Origin: Novosphingobium mathurense
GTDB taxonomy: Bacteria > Pseudomonadota > Alphaproteobacteria > Sphingomonadales > Sphingomonadaceae
Length of the DNA stretch: 64,000 nt
NCBI RefSeq assembly: GCF_900168325.1
Contig: NZ_FVZE01000004.1
Location: 62,001-126,000 of the forward strand
Direction of reading: 5' to 3'
Shown here piece after piece: positions 25,577-35,060 of this stretch. The notes under the pieces are model-generated. The model had not been told where the DNA came from. It did no database searches and worked only from the letters and a program-made list of their open reading frames with translations. A program made the translations under genes and the position numbers. Every line of letters begins with the position of its first letter. Positions within the stretch are counted from its first letter, which is position 1.

Positions 25577-27472
25577 ATGCCTGCCAGGATCATCCAGGAA
25601 AACCCGAGGGCCTTCGAGAATGTCGCCATCGATCCGGTGACGTTGGACATTATCGAGAACGCCCTGCGCAACGCCCGCATCGAAATGGATGCCACACTCG
25701 TGCGCACGGCCATGTCGCCCGGTATACGCGAACAGGGTGATGCCTTCCCGCTGATCGCAGACCCCGACGGCAAGATGATCGTCGGCCAGTTCGGCAGTTT
25801 CATCGACGGTTTCCTCAAGTCCTATGACGGGACGCTTGAGGACGGCGACATGATCTTCCTGTCCGATCCTTACAGCTGCGATGGGGCCATCAGTCACTCG
25901 AACGACTGGTTGGTCCTCTTGCCGGTCTTCAAGGATGGGCGACTCCTCGCCTGGACTGCCATGTTCGGGCACCAGTCGGATATCGGCGGCAAGGTCGTGG
26001 GGTCCATGCCGATCGATGCCGGATCGATCTTCGAGGAAGGCGTGCGCATTCCCCCGGTGAAGATATGGCGCAAGGGCGAATACAATGAGGACCTGGTGAA
26101 GCTGGTCATGCACCAGACCCGCAAGCCGGACTGGTGCCAGGCAGACCTCAATGCGATCATCGCTTCATGCCGTGTGGCCGCGCGCCGAGTTATCGAGATT
26201 GCCGATCGCTTCGGCGATGACGTGTTCATCTCGGCGACGCAGGACCTGCTCAAGCGCAACCATCGGGCGATGAAGGCACTGATAGCGCAGGCCGTGGCGG
26301 AAGAGCCGGTCAGCTTCGAGGATTATGTGTGCGACGACGGCTTGGGATATGGCCCTTACCGGATCAAGTGCACCATGTGGCGCGAGGGGGACAGGGTCAT
26401 CCTCGACTTCGAGGGTACCGATCCGCAGAGCGCGGCCTCGATCAATTTCTATCTCAACGAAAACATGTTCAAGATGTTCTTCGGCATCTACATGATCATG
26501 GTCTTCGACCCGCAGATCCTGTTCAATGACGGGTTCTACGATCTGATCGAAGTCCGCATTCCCGAAGGTTCCTTGCTGAAACCGAAATTCCCCGCAGCCC
26601 TGTCGGGTCGCACCCATGCGCTCGGGCGGATTTTCGACATTCTCGGTGGGTTGCTGGGGCAGAAGACCCCGGAATTCCTCAATGCCGCCGGCTTCAGCTC
26701 ATCCCCGCACCTGTTCTATTCGGGCTGGGACAATCGAACGGGTCGGGATGGCGAATGGTTCCAGCTGTTCCAGATCGGCTTCGGTGGCATCCCGGGCAGG
26801 CCGCTGGGCGATGGGCCGGACGGGCATTCGCTCTGGCCGGGCTTCACCAACGTGCCGAACGAGTTCCTCGAGCGCTATTTTCCGCTGCGCATCGAACGTT
26901 ACGAAACCGAGCCTGACAGTGGTGGCGCCGGTCTGCATCGCGGTGGTAACGGCATTCACATGACATACCGATTCCTTGCCGATGGCCAAATTGCCATCCA
27001 CGACGATCGCTGGTTCGTTCCGCCTTGGGGCGTGAATGGCGGCCAGCCGGGCAAACGCGCCCGCAAGATACTCGAACGCGCCGACGGAAGCACCGAGATC
27101 ATCGGTAACAAGGTCGATGAAGTGAAAGTGCAGGAAGGAGACCAGCTCCATTTCATCACCTGGGGCGGTGGTGGCTGGGGCGATCCGCTCGAACGCGATC
27201 CCGCAGTTGTCGCACGCGAAATCCGTGAGGGTCTGGTGAGCGTGGACGGCGCACGCGCCTACGGCGTTGTCGCCGACGGCACGGGGGCAGTCGAGGCCGA
27301 AGCGACGGCGCGTTTGCGCGATACGATGCGCGGCCAGCGAGAGCCGGGCCAGATCTTCAATTTCGGTCCGTCGATCGAGGAACTGCGACAGCGCTGTGAG
27401 GAAGAAACGGGCCTTGCTGCACCGGTTCAACCGGTATGGCGTAACCGCAGCATGACGGAGGCGATGCAATGA
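25577..27472 (+). CDS. Hydantoinase B/oxoprolinase-family subunit (HyuB)
   Basis: The 631-residue partner of HyuA has family landmarks IDPVTLDIIENALRNAR, MSPGIREQGDAFPLI, HSNDWLVLLPVF, GHQSDIGGKVVGSMP (metal-site region), LSGRTHALGR and the C-terminal GWGDPLERDP. ATG 25577 has GAGGAG at 6-8 bases, so the frame reaching back into hyuA is not used. The two subunits should form one enzyme. The neighbouring CoA transferase and HMGL lyase suggest the product is an acid that is then activated and cleaved. Confidence 0.9.
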   Translation: MPARIIQENPRAFENVAIDPVTLDIIENALRNARIEMDATLVRTAMSPGIREQGDAFPLIADPDGKMIVGQFGSFIDGFLKSYDGTLEDGDMIFLSDPYSCDGAISHSNDWLVLLPVFKDGRLLAWTAMFGHQSDIGGKVVGSMPIDAGSIFEEGVRIPPVKIWRKGEYNEDLVKLVMHQTRKPDWCQADLNAIIASCRVAARRVIEIADRFGDDVFISATQDLLKRNHRAMKALIAQAVAEEPVSFEDYVCDDGLGYGPYRIKCTMWREGDRVILDFEGTDPQSAASINFYLNENMFKMFFGIYMIMVFDPQILFNDGFYDLIEVRIPEGSLLKPKFPAALSGRTHALGRIFDILGGLLGQKTPEFLNAAGFSSSPHLFYSGWDNRTGRDGEWFQLFQIGFGGIPGRPLGDGPDGHSLWPGFTNVPNEFLERYFPLRIERYETEPDSGGAGLHRGGNGIHMTYRFLADGQIAIHDDRWFVPPWGVNGGQPGKRARKILERADGSTEIIGNKVDEVKVQEGDQLHFITWGGGGWGDPLERDPAVVAREIREGLVSVDGARAYGVVADGTGAVEAEATARLRDTMRGQREPGQIFNFGPSIEELRQRCEEETGLAAPVQPVWRNRSMTEAMQ

Positions 27473-28665
27473 TACCGGGCAATCCCGGCTCCATCGCCGG
27501 CATTCGCGTGGTCGAGCTGGGCCAGCTTCTGGCAGGTCCCTTCTGCGGTCAGCTCCTGGGCGACCTCGGTGCCGATGTCATCAAGGTCGAGCCGCCGGGC
27601 AAGGGCGATCCCATGCGCGAATGGGGGCAGGGCGAAGAAAAGGTCCAGTGGGAAGTCATTGCCCGCAACAAGCGCTCCGTGACGTGCAACCTGCGTGTTC
27701 CGGAAGGTCAGGCACTGGCACGCAGGCTGATACTGACCGCCGACGTGCTGGTCGAGAACTTCAAGCCCGGTACGCTGGAGAAGTGGGGGCTGGCACCCGA
27801 TGACCTTCTCAAGGAAAAGCCGGGTCTGATTATCGCGCGTATGTCCGGTTACGGGCAGGACGGCCCCTATTCCGATCGTGCCGGGTTCGGCGGTGTCGGC
27901 GAGGCCATGGGTGGCTGGCGGTATGTCGTCGGCGAGCCGGATCGTCCGCCTTCGCGCATGGGCATCTCCATCGGCGATACGCTCTGCGCCACTTACGGGT
28001 GCATGGGTATTCTGGCGGCGCTGCACCACCGCGACAGGACCGGTGAGGGGCAGGTCATCGATACCGCTCTATACGAAGCGGTGCTGCAGGTGATGGAAGG
28101 GCTGGTTGCCGAGTACGACTACAACGGCATCATCCGTGAACGCTCGGGTTCGATCCTGCCCGGTATTGCGCCTTCGAACGTGTACACATGCAGGGATGGG
28201 CCGTTCATGATCGGCGCGAACAAGGATGCAATCTTCGTGCGGCTCGCCAGGGCGATGGGGCAACCCGAACTGGCCGAAGACGAAAGGTACGCCACGCACC
28301 TGGCACGCGGCAGGAACCAGACGGAGCTGGATAGTCTGATCAATGCATGGACATCCGGGCATACCATCGAGGAAGTCGATGCGCTGATGATCGAGCACTC
28401 GATCCCGGCGGGACGCGTCTATACCGCGGCCGACATGCTGGCCGACCCGCATTTCGCTGCCCGCAAGGCGATTGTGGAGGTGGAAACGCAGGAACGCGGC
28501 AAGATCAGGATGCAGAATGCGTTTCCGAAGTTTTCCAAAACGCCCTCATCGATCCGACGCCCTGCCCCTGCGCATCCTGGGCAGGATAATGAGGAAATCT
28601 ATGGCGGGTTACTGGGCATGGAGCCCGACGAGATTGCGCGGCTGGCAACTCAGGGCATTGTGTAA
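27469..28665 (+). CDS. CaiB/BaiF (family III) CoA transferase
   Basis: The 398-residue protein is of the formyl-CoA/carnitine CoA-transferase family. The N-terminal VVELGQLLAGPFCGQLLGDLGADVIKVE, the VENFKPGTLEKWGL segment and the catalytic Asp in GQVIDTALYEAV are present. It swaps CoA between carboxylic acids without ATP. It overlaps hyuB by four bases (ATGA) and ends the operon. It probably activates the acid made by HyuAB for cleavage by the HMGL enzyme. Confidence 0.92.
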   Translation: MIPGNPGSIAGIRVVELGQLLAGPFCGQLLGDLGADVIKVEPPGKGDPMREWGQGEEKVQWEVIARNKRSVTCNLRVPEGQALARRLILTADVLVENFKPGTLEKWGLAPDDLLKEKPGLIIARMSGYGQDGPYSDRAGFGGVGEAMGGWRYVVGEPDRPPSRMGISIGDTLCATYGCMGILAALHHRDRTGEGQVIDTALYEAVLQVMEGLVAEYDYNGIIRERSGSILPGIAPSNVYTCRDGPFMIGANKDAIFVRLARAMGQPELAEDERYATHLARGRNQTELDSLINAWTSGHTIEEVDALMIEHSIPAGRVYTAADMLADPHFAARKAIVEVETQERGKIRMQNAFPKFSKTPSSIRRPAPAHPGQDNEEIYGGLLGMEPDEIARLATQGIV

Positions 28666-28721
28666 GTGCCGTGGCATAACCGCTAAGGGGTCTCTCCCGG
28701 CAAATCTCGTAGAAATACATG

Positions 28722-28749
28722 CCGGGATGCGAATGGCATCGCATCCCGG
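28722..28749. terminator. Bidirectional hairpin between convergent genes
   Basis: A perfect 11-bp stem, CCGGGATGCGA (28722-28732) with TCGCATCCCGG (28739-28749) and a 6-base loop, lies between the stops of the CoA transferase (+) and the acetyltransferase (-). There is no T-run on either side, so strength is uncertain. Confidence 0.65.
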
Positions 28750-28797
28750 AAGTACCATCAGCGATCGGGGCTGGGGCGAACTGCGAGGCCGCCCGCT

Positions 28798-29685
28798 TCA
28801 GCCTAGCGATTGGTTGGATAGGGCGAACAGCGTCGTGCCCGGCCTGGCTTGCGGAGGCTTTCCGCGCGACATGGAAACCACGCGGCCAACCTGAGGCAAC
28901 CCGAGAGTTTCCAGCCATGGACTGAGCTTGCAGCTTTCCGTCACGTCTATCCGCACGAAGGTTCCGACATGGCGCGCCGCCAGAGCTGCAATCAGGGCTT
29001 TCGCATCGGTCGCATCGTGCGCAATTACCGGTCCGATGACGACGCCGCGGCCCCATCGACGCACGATCGCATAGCCCGTCAAACCTGCCTCGCGCGCGAC
29101 CACCAGCACATCGCCGCCCTCGCTCAGTGTACCGACGAGATTGTCCCGGCCCATCCCCGAGCCAGCCCTGTCCAGGGCCATCAGTGCGTCCCGGTCCAAG
29201 GAATTGGCCGGACGCAGCGGCACCGACGCATCGAGCGCGGGGGCCTCGATCAGAACTGCCTGGTGCTGGTGGACGATGTCATAAGGCTCGAAGCCTACAC
29301 GGCGATACAGCACCTGTCCTTCGGCCGTGGAATTCAGGATCATCGTGCGCCCGGCAGTATCAGCGAGCAACGCGTCCATAAGGCGGGCGCCTATGCCTTG
29401 CCGCTGTGCCTTTTCCGCGACGATAATCATGCCTGCAGAGGCGTAATCGGGGTCGTAAGGCCACCATAGCGCCGTACCGATGCACTCTCCGTCTCTTTCG
29501 ACGGCAAAGCCGCGTCCAAGCCTCAGGGCGATTTCCCAATCCTCGAGCCGGTAAGGCCATTCGAGCGCCTGCGACAAGGCAAGTGCCTGGGGCAGATGTT
29601 CGGGGGTCAACGGCACGACTTCGCACTCTGGCGGTGCCGGCGTGGAGGAGTCAGGAGTGGAACCGTTCATACTTTGCCTATTCAT
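28798..29685 (-). CDS. GNAT acetyltransferase with YitH-type C-terminal domain
   Basis: The 295-residue protein has an N-terminal GNAT fold with acetyl-CoA motif A (MIIVAEKAQRQGIGARLMDALL) and LYRRVGFEPYDIV. A second domain (about residues 155-290: ALDRAGSGMGRDNLVGTL, GYAIVRRWGRGVVIGPVIA) is typical of YitH-like proteins. The target is unknown; amines or amino acids are common for GNATs. It is the last gene of the ABC importer operon, 43 bases after the second permease. ATG 29670, with AGG at 6 bases, is an alternative start. Confidence 0.85.
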   Translation of the reverse strand: MNRQSMNGSTPDSSTPAPPECEVVPLTPEHLPQALALSQALEWPYRLEDWEIALRLGRGFAVERDGECIGTALWWPYDPDYASAGMIIVAEKAQRQGIGARLMDALLADTAGRTMILNSTAEGQVLYRRVGFEPYDIVHQHQAVLIEAPALDASVPLRPANSLDRDALMALDRAGSGMGRDNLVGTLSEGGDVLVVAREAGLTGYAIVRRWGRGVVIGPVIAHDATDAKALIAALAARHVGTFVRIDVTESCKLSPWLETLGLPQVGRVVSMSRGKPPQARPGTTLFALSNQSLG

Positions 29686-29728
29686 TCCAATGTCATGGGC
29701 CTGCGTGACGCAGCCCCCTTTGCCGACT

Positions 29729-30607
29729 TCAGAGACGGTCGTCACGCACGTCGAGCGCGTCGCGCAGCCCGTCGCCGACGAAGTTGAAGCTGGTGACGGC
29801 GATGGTGATGGCCAGCCCGGGAATGATCGCGAGCCACGGCGCGCTCGCGAGGTATTGCTGCGCCCCGCCCAGCATGTTGCCCCAACTGGGCAGCGGTGGC
29901 TGGATCCCGTATCCAAGGAAGCTGATGTAAGCTTCGAGGAGGATAGCGCGTGCAACGGTGAGGGTGGCAGCAACGATGATCGGGCCCATCGCGTTCGGCA
30001 GTATTTCGCGGAACATGATATGCGCTCCGCTCAGCCCGAGCATGCGACCGGCCTGCACGAACTCCCGTTCCCGCAATGACCGAACTTCTGCCTCGACGAT
30101 ACGCGCTACCTCCATCCACCCGGTTATGGCGATAATGATGGTGACCATCATGGGCGTAGGCTTCAGCGCCGCGGCGAGCGCGAGCAGCAGGAATATCGAG
30201 GGAAAGGCCAGGAAGCCATCGACGGTGCGCATCAGCACCGCCCCGACCCACCCGCCGCGATAGCCGGCGATCAGGCCGACGAGCGTTCCGAGCATGATCG
30301 ACATAAGCATGGCGGAAAAGGCGACGAGCAGGGAGACGCTGCCTGCCATGAGCAGGCGTGCAGCGATGTCGCGACCCAACGGATCCGTCCCGAAGTAGTA
30401 GCCATCGACCAGAGGCGGGGTGAAACGTACACTCAGGTCGATATAGAGCGGGTCATGCGGCAGGAAGTAGGGGCCGATGAAGCAGGTTATCGTCAAAAGG
30501 CTGATCATCGTGAAGCCCAGTAGCGCCAGGCGATGGTTCGCGAACCGGCGGACGGCCCGGTTCCGCCACCAACGGCCCTGTCCAGGATTTGCTGCAACAG
30601 CAGTCAT
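29729..30607 (-). CDS. ABC importer permease, DppC/OppC type
   Basis: The 292-residue inner-membrane permease has an N-terminal helix (RLALLGFTMISLLTITCFIG), the conserved periplasmic HxxGTDxxGRD block (YYFGTDPLGRDIAARLL) and the EAA loop VRSLREREFVQAGRMLGLSG. It is one half of the channel of a peptide/nickel-type importer. ATG 30607 has AGGAG at 8 bases and starts 35 bases after the dppB-like stop. Confidence 0.92.
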   Translation of the reverse strand: MTAVAANPGQGRWWRNRAVRRFANHRLALLGFTMISLLTITCFIGPYFLPHDPLYIDLSVRFTPPLVDGYYFGTDPLGRDIAARLLMAGSVSLLVAFSAMLMSIMLGTLVGLIAGYRGGWVGAVLMRTVDGFLAFPSIFLLLALAAALKPTPMMVTIIIAITGWMEVARIVEAEVRSLREREFVQAGRMLGLSGAHIMFREILPNAMGPIIVAATLTVARAILLEAYISFLGYGIQPPLPSWGNMLGGAQQYLASAPWLAIIPGLAITIAVTSFNFVGDGLRDALDVRDDRL

Positions 30608-30642
30608 ATGGGCTGTCTCCTTTGAGGCATGGGCTCGCGCGC

Positions 30643-31593
30643 TCAACTCAGGCGAATCCGGGGATCGACGATAGCGACGGCAATATCCGCAAGCAGGTTG
30701 CCGAAAATGACGAGGATGGCTGAAAACATCAGGAGTCCCATCACGACCGGGTAGTCGCCGTAGCTGATGCTATCGAGAAACAGACGCCCCATTCCGGGCC
30801 ACGTGAACACGGTCTCGGTTACCAGTGCGCCGGTAAGGAGCGAGGGAAGCTGCATACCGGCCAGGGTGATCATCGGCAAAAGCGCGTTGCCCACTACGTG
30901 TTTCATCAGGATCCTGCGTTCACTCAGGCCCTTTGCGCGGGCTGTCTTGACGAAATCCTGATTGATGACATCGAGCGTGGCAGTTCGCATGTAACGGCTC
31001 CACACTGCGATGTGCACGAGTGCCAGAACGATGCTCGGCATGATCAGGTGGTGCAGGTAATCAAGCACGGACTCTTCGCCGACCGTGTACATGTTGCCTG
31101 CGGGCAACCAGCCGAGTTGCAGCGAAAAGATGTAGATGCCGACCAGGCCGAACCAAAAGGTCGGAATCGACAGCGCGATCATGGCGCCGATCGTCGCGAC
31201 ATGATCGAAAGTGGAATAGCGGTGCGTTGCCCCACGAATGCCGACCCATGTGCCGACCGCAATGGCGATCGCGGTCGAGGTGCCCATCAACAGCAGTGTT
31301 GCGAACATATGCCCGCCAATCACGTCCAGGACCGGAGCACCATCGCGGAAAGAGTGCCCCCAGTCTCCCCGTACCAGCCGCCAGGCCCAGTCCAGGTACT
31401 GAACATAGATCGGGCGATTGAGGCCCAACTGTTCCTTGAGGCGTTCGATGTCGTCCTGCGTCATACCCGGATCGAGCGCATATTGCGCAAGCGGTCCGCC
31501 GGGAATGAGATTGAGTATGAAGAATCCGATTATCGAGACGATGATCAGAAGGACGACGATTTGCGTGATGCGATTGAGCAGGAAACGCAGCAT
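30643..31593 (-). CDS. ABC importer permease, DppB/OppB type
   Basis: The 316-residue permease opens with the DppB signature MLRFLLNRITQIVVLLIIVS, followed by FFILNLIPGGPLAQYA and an EAA loop (LDVINQDFVKTARAKGLSER). It has six predicted membrane helices. It starts one base after the binding-protein stop. It pairs with the DppC-type permease that follows. Confidence 0.92.
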   Translation of the reverse strand: MLRFLLNRITQIVVLLIIVSIIGFFILNLIPGGPLAQYALDPGMTQDDIERLKEQLGLNRPIYVQYLDWAWRLVRGDWGHSFRDGAPVLDVIGGHMFATLLLMGTSTAIAIAVGTWVGIRGATHRYSTFDHVATIGAMIALSIPTFWFGLVGIYIFSLQLGWLPAGNMYTVGEESVLDYLHHLIMPSIVLALVHIAVWSRYMRTATLDVINQDFVKTARAKGLSERRILMKHVVGNALLPMITLAGMQLPSLLTGALVTETVFTWPGMGRLFLDSISYGDYPVVMGLLMFSAILVIFGNLLADIAVAIVDPRIRLS

Positions 31594-33360
31594 TCAGCTC
31601 TCCATCGCGCGTGAAAGCGAACTTGACCGCGAAGTTCGGGGCCGGTTTCGGTCAGACTTCGGTTTCTTTCGACCGTCGGCCAGGTACCAACTGGCGGCGT
31701 TCCAGGATTCGGTGCGTGTGTTGCTGTTCGCTTCGAAGCCCTTGATCTCAGCGCTTCGCCCGAAGACGTTCTTGTACTGGAACATCGGCAGCAGGGGCAG
31801 GTCGTGGCGCACGATTTCCTGAATGCGGAAATAGATGGCCCGTCGCTCTTCCGGATCGAAGGTCTGCGCGCCCTTTTCCAGCAGCGCATCGACCTCTTTG
31901 TTGACGTATTGCGCATTGTTCGATCCGCTGCCGCCCTGGATGACGATCGACTTGCTGTGCAGGCGATTGGTCACGTCCGGGTCCGCGCCGATCAGGTAGG
32001 TGCTTCCCACTATCACGGAATCGAACCGCGACTGCGTCCAGAAATCACCCCACATGACCGCAGGCGGCAAGTTCGCGATAGTCATTTCCGCGCCGATCTC
32101 GCGAAAGGTCTGCTGCAGGTATTGTTGCACCATTTCGCGAAGGTGATCGCCCGACGTCGTCGAGTTCTCGAATGCCAGGCGCACCCCGTTCTTCACGCGA
32201 ATGCCATCGTCACCCGGTACCCACCCTGCGTCGTCGAGAATGCGGCGGGCCTTGCCTGGATCGTATTCCTGTCTTGGCAGGTCGGGATTATAATAAAAGG
32301 ATTGTTGCGGCATGAACGTCTCAGTCACAACCGGCACGCCGTGATACAGCGAACCGACGATCGCTTCGCGATCCAGCGCCGCAAATAATGCCTGGCGAAC
32401 AGCCAGTTCCTTGAACTGGGGCCGTCCGAGATTGAGGTAGAAAGATTCGACCGAAGAAGCGAGGACGGGTTCAACCACCTTGCCGGGCAACCTGCGAGCT
32501 TCCTCGTAATTGTCCGGACTGATGTAGACCTGACCGACAAGGTCAACGCTACCGCTCTTGAACTGCGTATAAAGCACGGTGACGTCGGGAATGTATTTGA
32601 AGATCAGCCGGTCGATATAAGGCCCATCGCCGAAGTAATCGGGGTTCGCGACCAGTTCCAGATGGTCGCCGGGAACCCGGTTGCCCCATTTGAAGGCTCC
32701 AGTGCCGACAGGTGCCTGGTTGAACGGGGCGGCATTGGGATCTGCCTCACCTTCCAACATATGTCGGGGCACGATGAAGGTTTCCGTCAGGAAGGAGAGG
32801 TAAGGGGCGAAGGGTTGCTCCATCCGCCACGTCAATTCCGTCGGCGAAATCACGGTAATATCGCGCACGAGCGTATGACCGGCCGTACGCCAGGCGCGAA
32901 AATCGGGATTCGTGATGAGTTCGAGAGTGAACTTGACATCTTCGGCGGTGAACGGCCTGCCGTCGTGCCAGCGAACGTCGTCGCGAAGGCGGACCCGCCA
33001 GTTGAGCCCGTCTTGGGAAATTCCGCCGTTCTCGAGACTGGGAACCTCGACCGCGAGATTGGGCCTCACGATCCCTTTGGGGTCCATGCGGACGAGTGCG
33101 TCGAACATGGAAAAAAGCACGCCGTCGTCCGGCTCGGTGTGGACCATCAGCGGATTGAACACGGTCGGTTCCTGGGACAACCCGACGACGACCTTGTTGC
33201 GCCCGTTCACGGACGATCCGATGGCAGGGGAGTTCGATTGCTCCGTTTCGGTTTCAGGCTTGCCCAGCAGGTTGTAAGCGACAAGGCCGCCGGCCCCGAT
33301 CGCCAGTGCCGTCAAGACGTCGCGCCGCCTGACACGGCCTCGGTTAGCAGGTTCGGTCAT
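31594..33360 (-). CDS. Solute-binding protein of peptide-type ABC importer (family 5)
   Basis: The 588-residue periplasmic binding protein has an N-terminal twin-arginine-like leader (RVRRRDVLTALAIGAGGLVA), so it is probably exported folded by Tat. SBP family 5 landmarks are present: WRVRLRDDVRWHDGRPFTAE, VKFTLELITNPDF, PVGTGAFKW and QALFAALDREAIV. The ligand is unknown; family members bind peptides, glutathione, opines, nickel or sugars. It overlaps the ATPase gene by four bases. The C-terminus is rich in Arg and Ser. Confidence 0.9.
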   Translation of the reverse strand: MTEPANRGRVRRRDVLTALAIGAGGLVAYNLLGKPETETEQSNSPAIGSSVNGRNKVVVGLSQEPTVFNPLMVHTEPDDGVLFSMFDALVRMDPKGIVRPNLAVEVPSLENGGISQDGLNWRVRLRDDVRWHDGRPFTAEDVKFTLELITNPDFRAWRTAGHTLVRDITVISPTELTWRMEQPFAPYLSFLTETFIVPRHMLEGEADPNAAPFNQAPVGTGAFKWGNRVPGDHLELVANPDYFGDGPYIDRLIFKYIPDVTVLYTQFKSGSVDLVGQVYISPDNYEEARRLPGKVVEPVLASSVESFYLNLGRPQFKELAVRQALFAALDREAIVGSLYHGVPVVTETFMPQQSFYYNPDLPRQEYDPGKARRILDDAGWVPGDDGIRVKNGVRLAFENSTTSGDHLREMVQQYLQQTFREIGAEMTIANLPPAVMWGDFWTQSRFDSVIVGSTYLIGADPDVTNRLHSKSIVIQGGSGSNNAQYVNKEVDALLEKGAQTFDPEERRAIYFRIQEIVRHDLPLLPMFQYKNVFGRSAEIKGFEANSNTRTESWNAASWYLADGRKKPKSDRNRPRTSRSSSLSRAMES

Positions 33361-35060
33361 TGCTTTGCACCTGTTTGCGCCGCTTCTGCTTGGCCTGCTC
33401 GCCTTCCGGGGATTGCGGCCACCAGTTCACGCGTATAGTCCGCCTGTGGTGCCATGAAGATGTGCGAGGGCGGCCCGTGCTCCACGATCCGTCCTTTCTG
33501 CATCACCGCTATCTCGTCGCAGATCTGGCTTGCCACGCGCAGGTCGTGGGTGATGAAGATCATCGCCACACCGGTTTCTCTCTGGATCTGATCGAGCAGT
33601 TGCAGGATCTGGGCTTGGATCGAGACGTCGAGCGCCGATACCGCCTCATCCGCGATCAGCAGTTTTGGTTTGAACATCAGCGCACGTGCGATCCCCACAC
33701 GCTGTCTCTGGCCGCCGGAAAACTCGTGCGGATAACGGTCGTATGCACCGGGGTCGAGGCCGACATGTTCAAGCAGCGCCATCGCATCGGTGCGCGCCGC
33801 GTCCCGCGACATCCCGTGCGCGATGGGACCGACCGTCAGGCTGTGCCCGATCGTTGCCCGCGGATTGAGAGACGCGAAAGGGTCCTGGAAGATCATCTGG
33901 ACCTGCGCTCTCAGCGGCCGAAACTCGCGTTCGGAAAGTGCTGCGATGTCGCGGCCCTCGAACAGGATCGCCCCGCCGTCGTTGTCCAGCAGCTTGATGA
34001 GTACCCGGCCCAGCGAGGATTTTCCCGATCCGCTTTCGCCGACGATGCCAAGCGTTCGTCCGTGCGCAAGTTCGAAGGACACATCGTTCACGGCCTTCAC
34101 CACTCGCTGTCGTTGAAAGAGGCCGCGGGCGGTCCGATAGGTTTTCATAAGGCCTTCGACTTGCAGAAGTCGCGACGTTTCACTCGTCGCTTCAGGGGTG
34201 TCGCGGTCCTCGTACCTCAACCGCGGAATGGCCGCGATGAGCTGGCGGGTATAGGGATGCTTGGGCGACTCAAGTACGTCCTGTGCAGTGCCGCGTTCAA
34301 CGATGTGGCCCTTTTCCATCACCACGACATCGTCCGCTATCTGGGCTACAACCCCGAAGTCGTGCGTGATGAACATCACGCTCATTCCCTTGCGGCGCTG
34401 GATTTCACGGATCAATTCCAGGATCTGCGCCTGCGTCGTCACGTCAAGAGCGGTGGTGGGCTCGTCCGCAATCAGGATGGTGGGTTCGAGTGCAAGTGCC
34501 ATCGCGATCATGACGCGCTGTCGCTGGCCGCCTGACAGGCGGAACGGATATTGGTGATACATGACTTCCGGGTCGGGGAGTCCCACCTCGGTCAACAGGG
34601 CGAGCGCCCTGTCGCGACGCGATTGTGGCGATCCCACATTGTGCGCCGCCATGACCTCTTCGACCTGCGCGCCGACAGTCATGAGCGGGTTGAGGGCCGA
34701 CAGCGGATCCTGGAATATCATCGATACGACGCGACCGCGCAGATCGCGCAGCTTGGCTGGGGGTATGTCCGTGACATCGATCCCGTCCAGCTCGATAGTG
34801 CCAGACGTTACGCGCAGGGCCTTGGGCAACAATCCCATGATCGCGTTCGCCGATACGGACTTGCCTGAACCGGATTCACCGATGATGCATAGGATCTTGC
34901 TGCGCTCAAGGTCGAAGGAGATATTCTCGACTGCGTGGATCCTGTCCATTCCCTTGGGCAGCGCCACCGTAAGGTTTCGAACCGAGAGAGCCAAAGGCCC
35001 AGAGCTTTCTGGCTCCACACTTTTAATCAATCGGTAAACTCCCTTTTCGTCGCGGGGCAT
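33357..35060 (-). CDS. ABC importer ATPase, fused DppD-DppF type
   Basis: The 567-residue protein has two complete nucleotide-binding domains in one chain. Each has a Walker A (GESGSGKS), a signature (LSGGQRQRV and FSGGQRQRV) and a Walker B (ILIADEPTTALD and LLIADEAVSALD). The oligopeptide-importer C-terminal extension follows the first domain (KHPYTRQLIAAIPRL). It energises the importer and is the first gene of the operon. It diverges from the FAD oxidase across 535 bases. Confidence 0.93.
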   Translation of the reverse strand: MPRDEKGVYRLIKSVEPESSGPLALSVRNLTVALPKGMDRIHAVENISFDLERSKILCIIGESGSGKSVSANAIMGLLPKALRVTSGTIELDGIDVTDIPPAKLRDLRGRVVSMIFQDPLSALNPLMTVGAQVEEVMAAHNVGSPQSRRDRALALLTEVGLPDPEVMYHQYPFRLSGGQRQRVMIAMALALEPTILIADEPTTALDVTTQAQILELIREIQRRKGMSVMFITHDFGVVAQIADDVVVMEKGHIVERGTAQDVLESPKHPYTRQLIAAIPRLRYEDRDTPEATSETSRLLQVEGLMKTYRTARGLFQRQRVVKAVNDVSFELAHGRTLGIVGESGSGKSSLGRVLIKLLDNDGGAILFEGRDIAALSEREFRPLRAQVQMIFQDPFASLNPRATIGHSLTVGPIAHGMSRDAARTDAMALLEHVGLDPGAYDRYPHEFSGGQRQRVGIARALMFKPKLLIADEAVSALDVSIQAQILQLLDQIQRETGVAMIFITHDLRVASQICDEIAVMQKGRIVEHGPPSHIFMAPQADYTRELVAAIPGRRAGQAEAAQTGAKQ

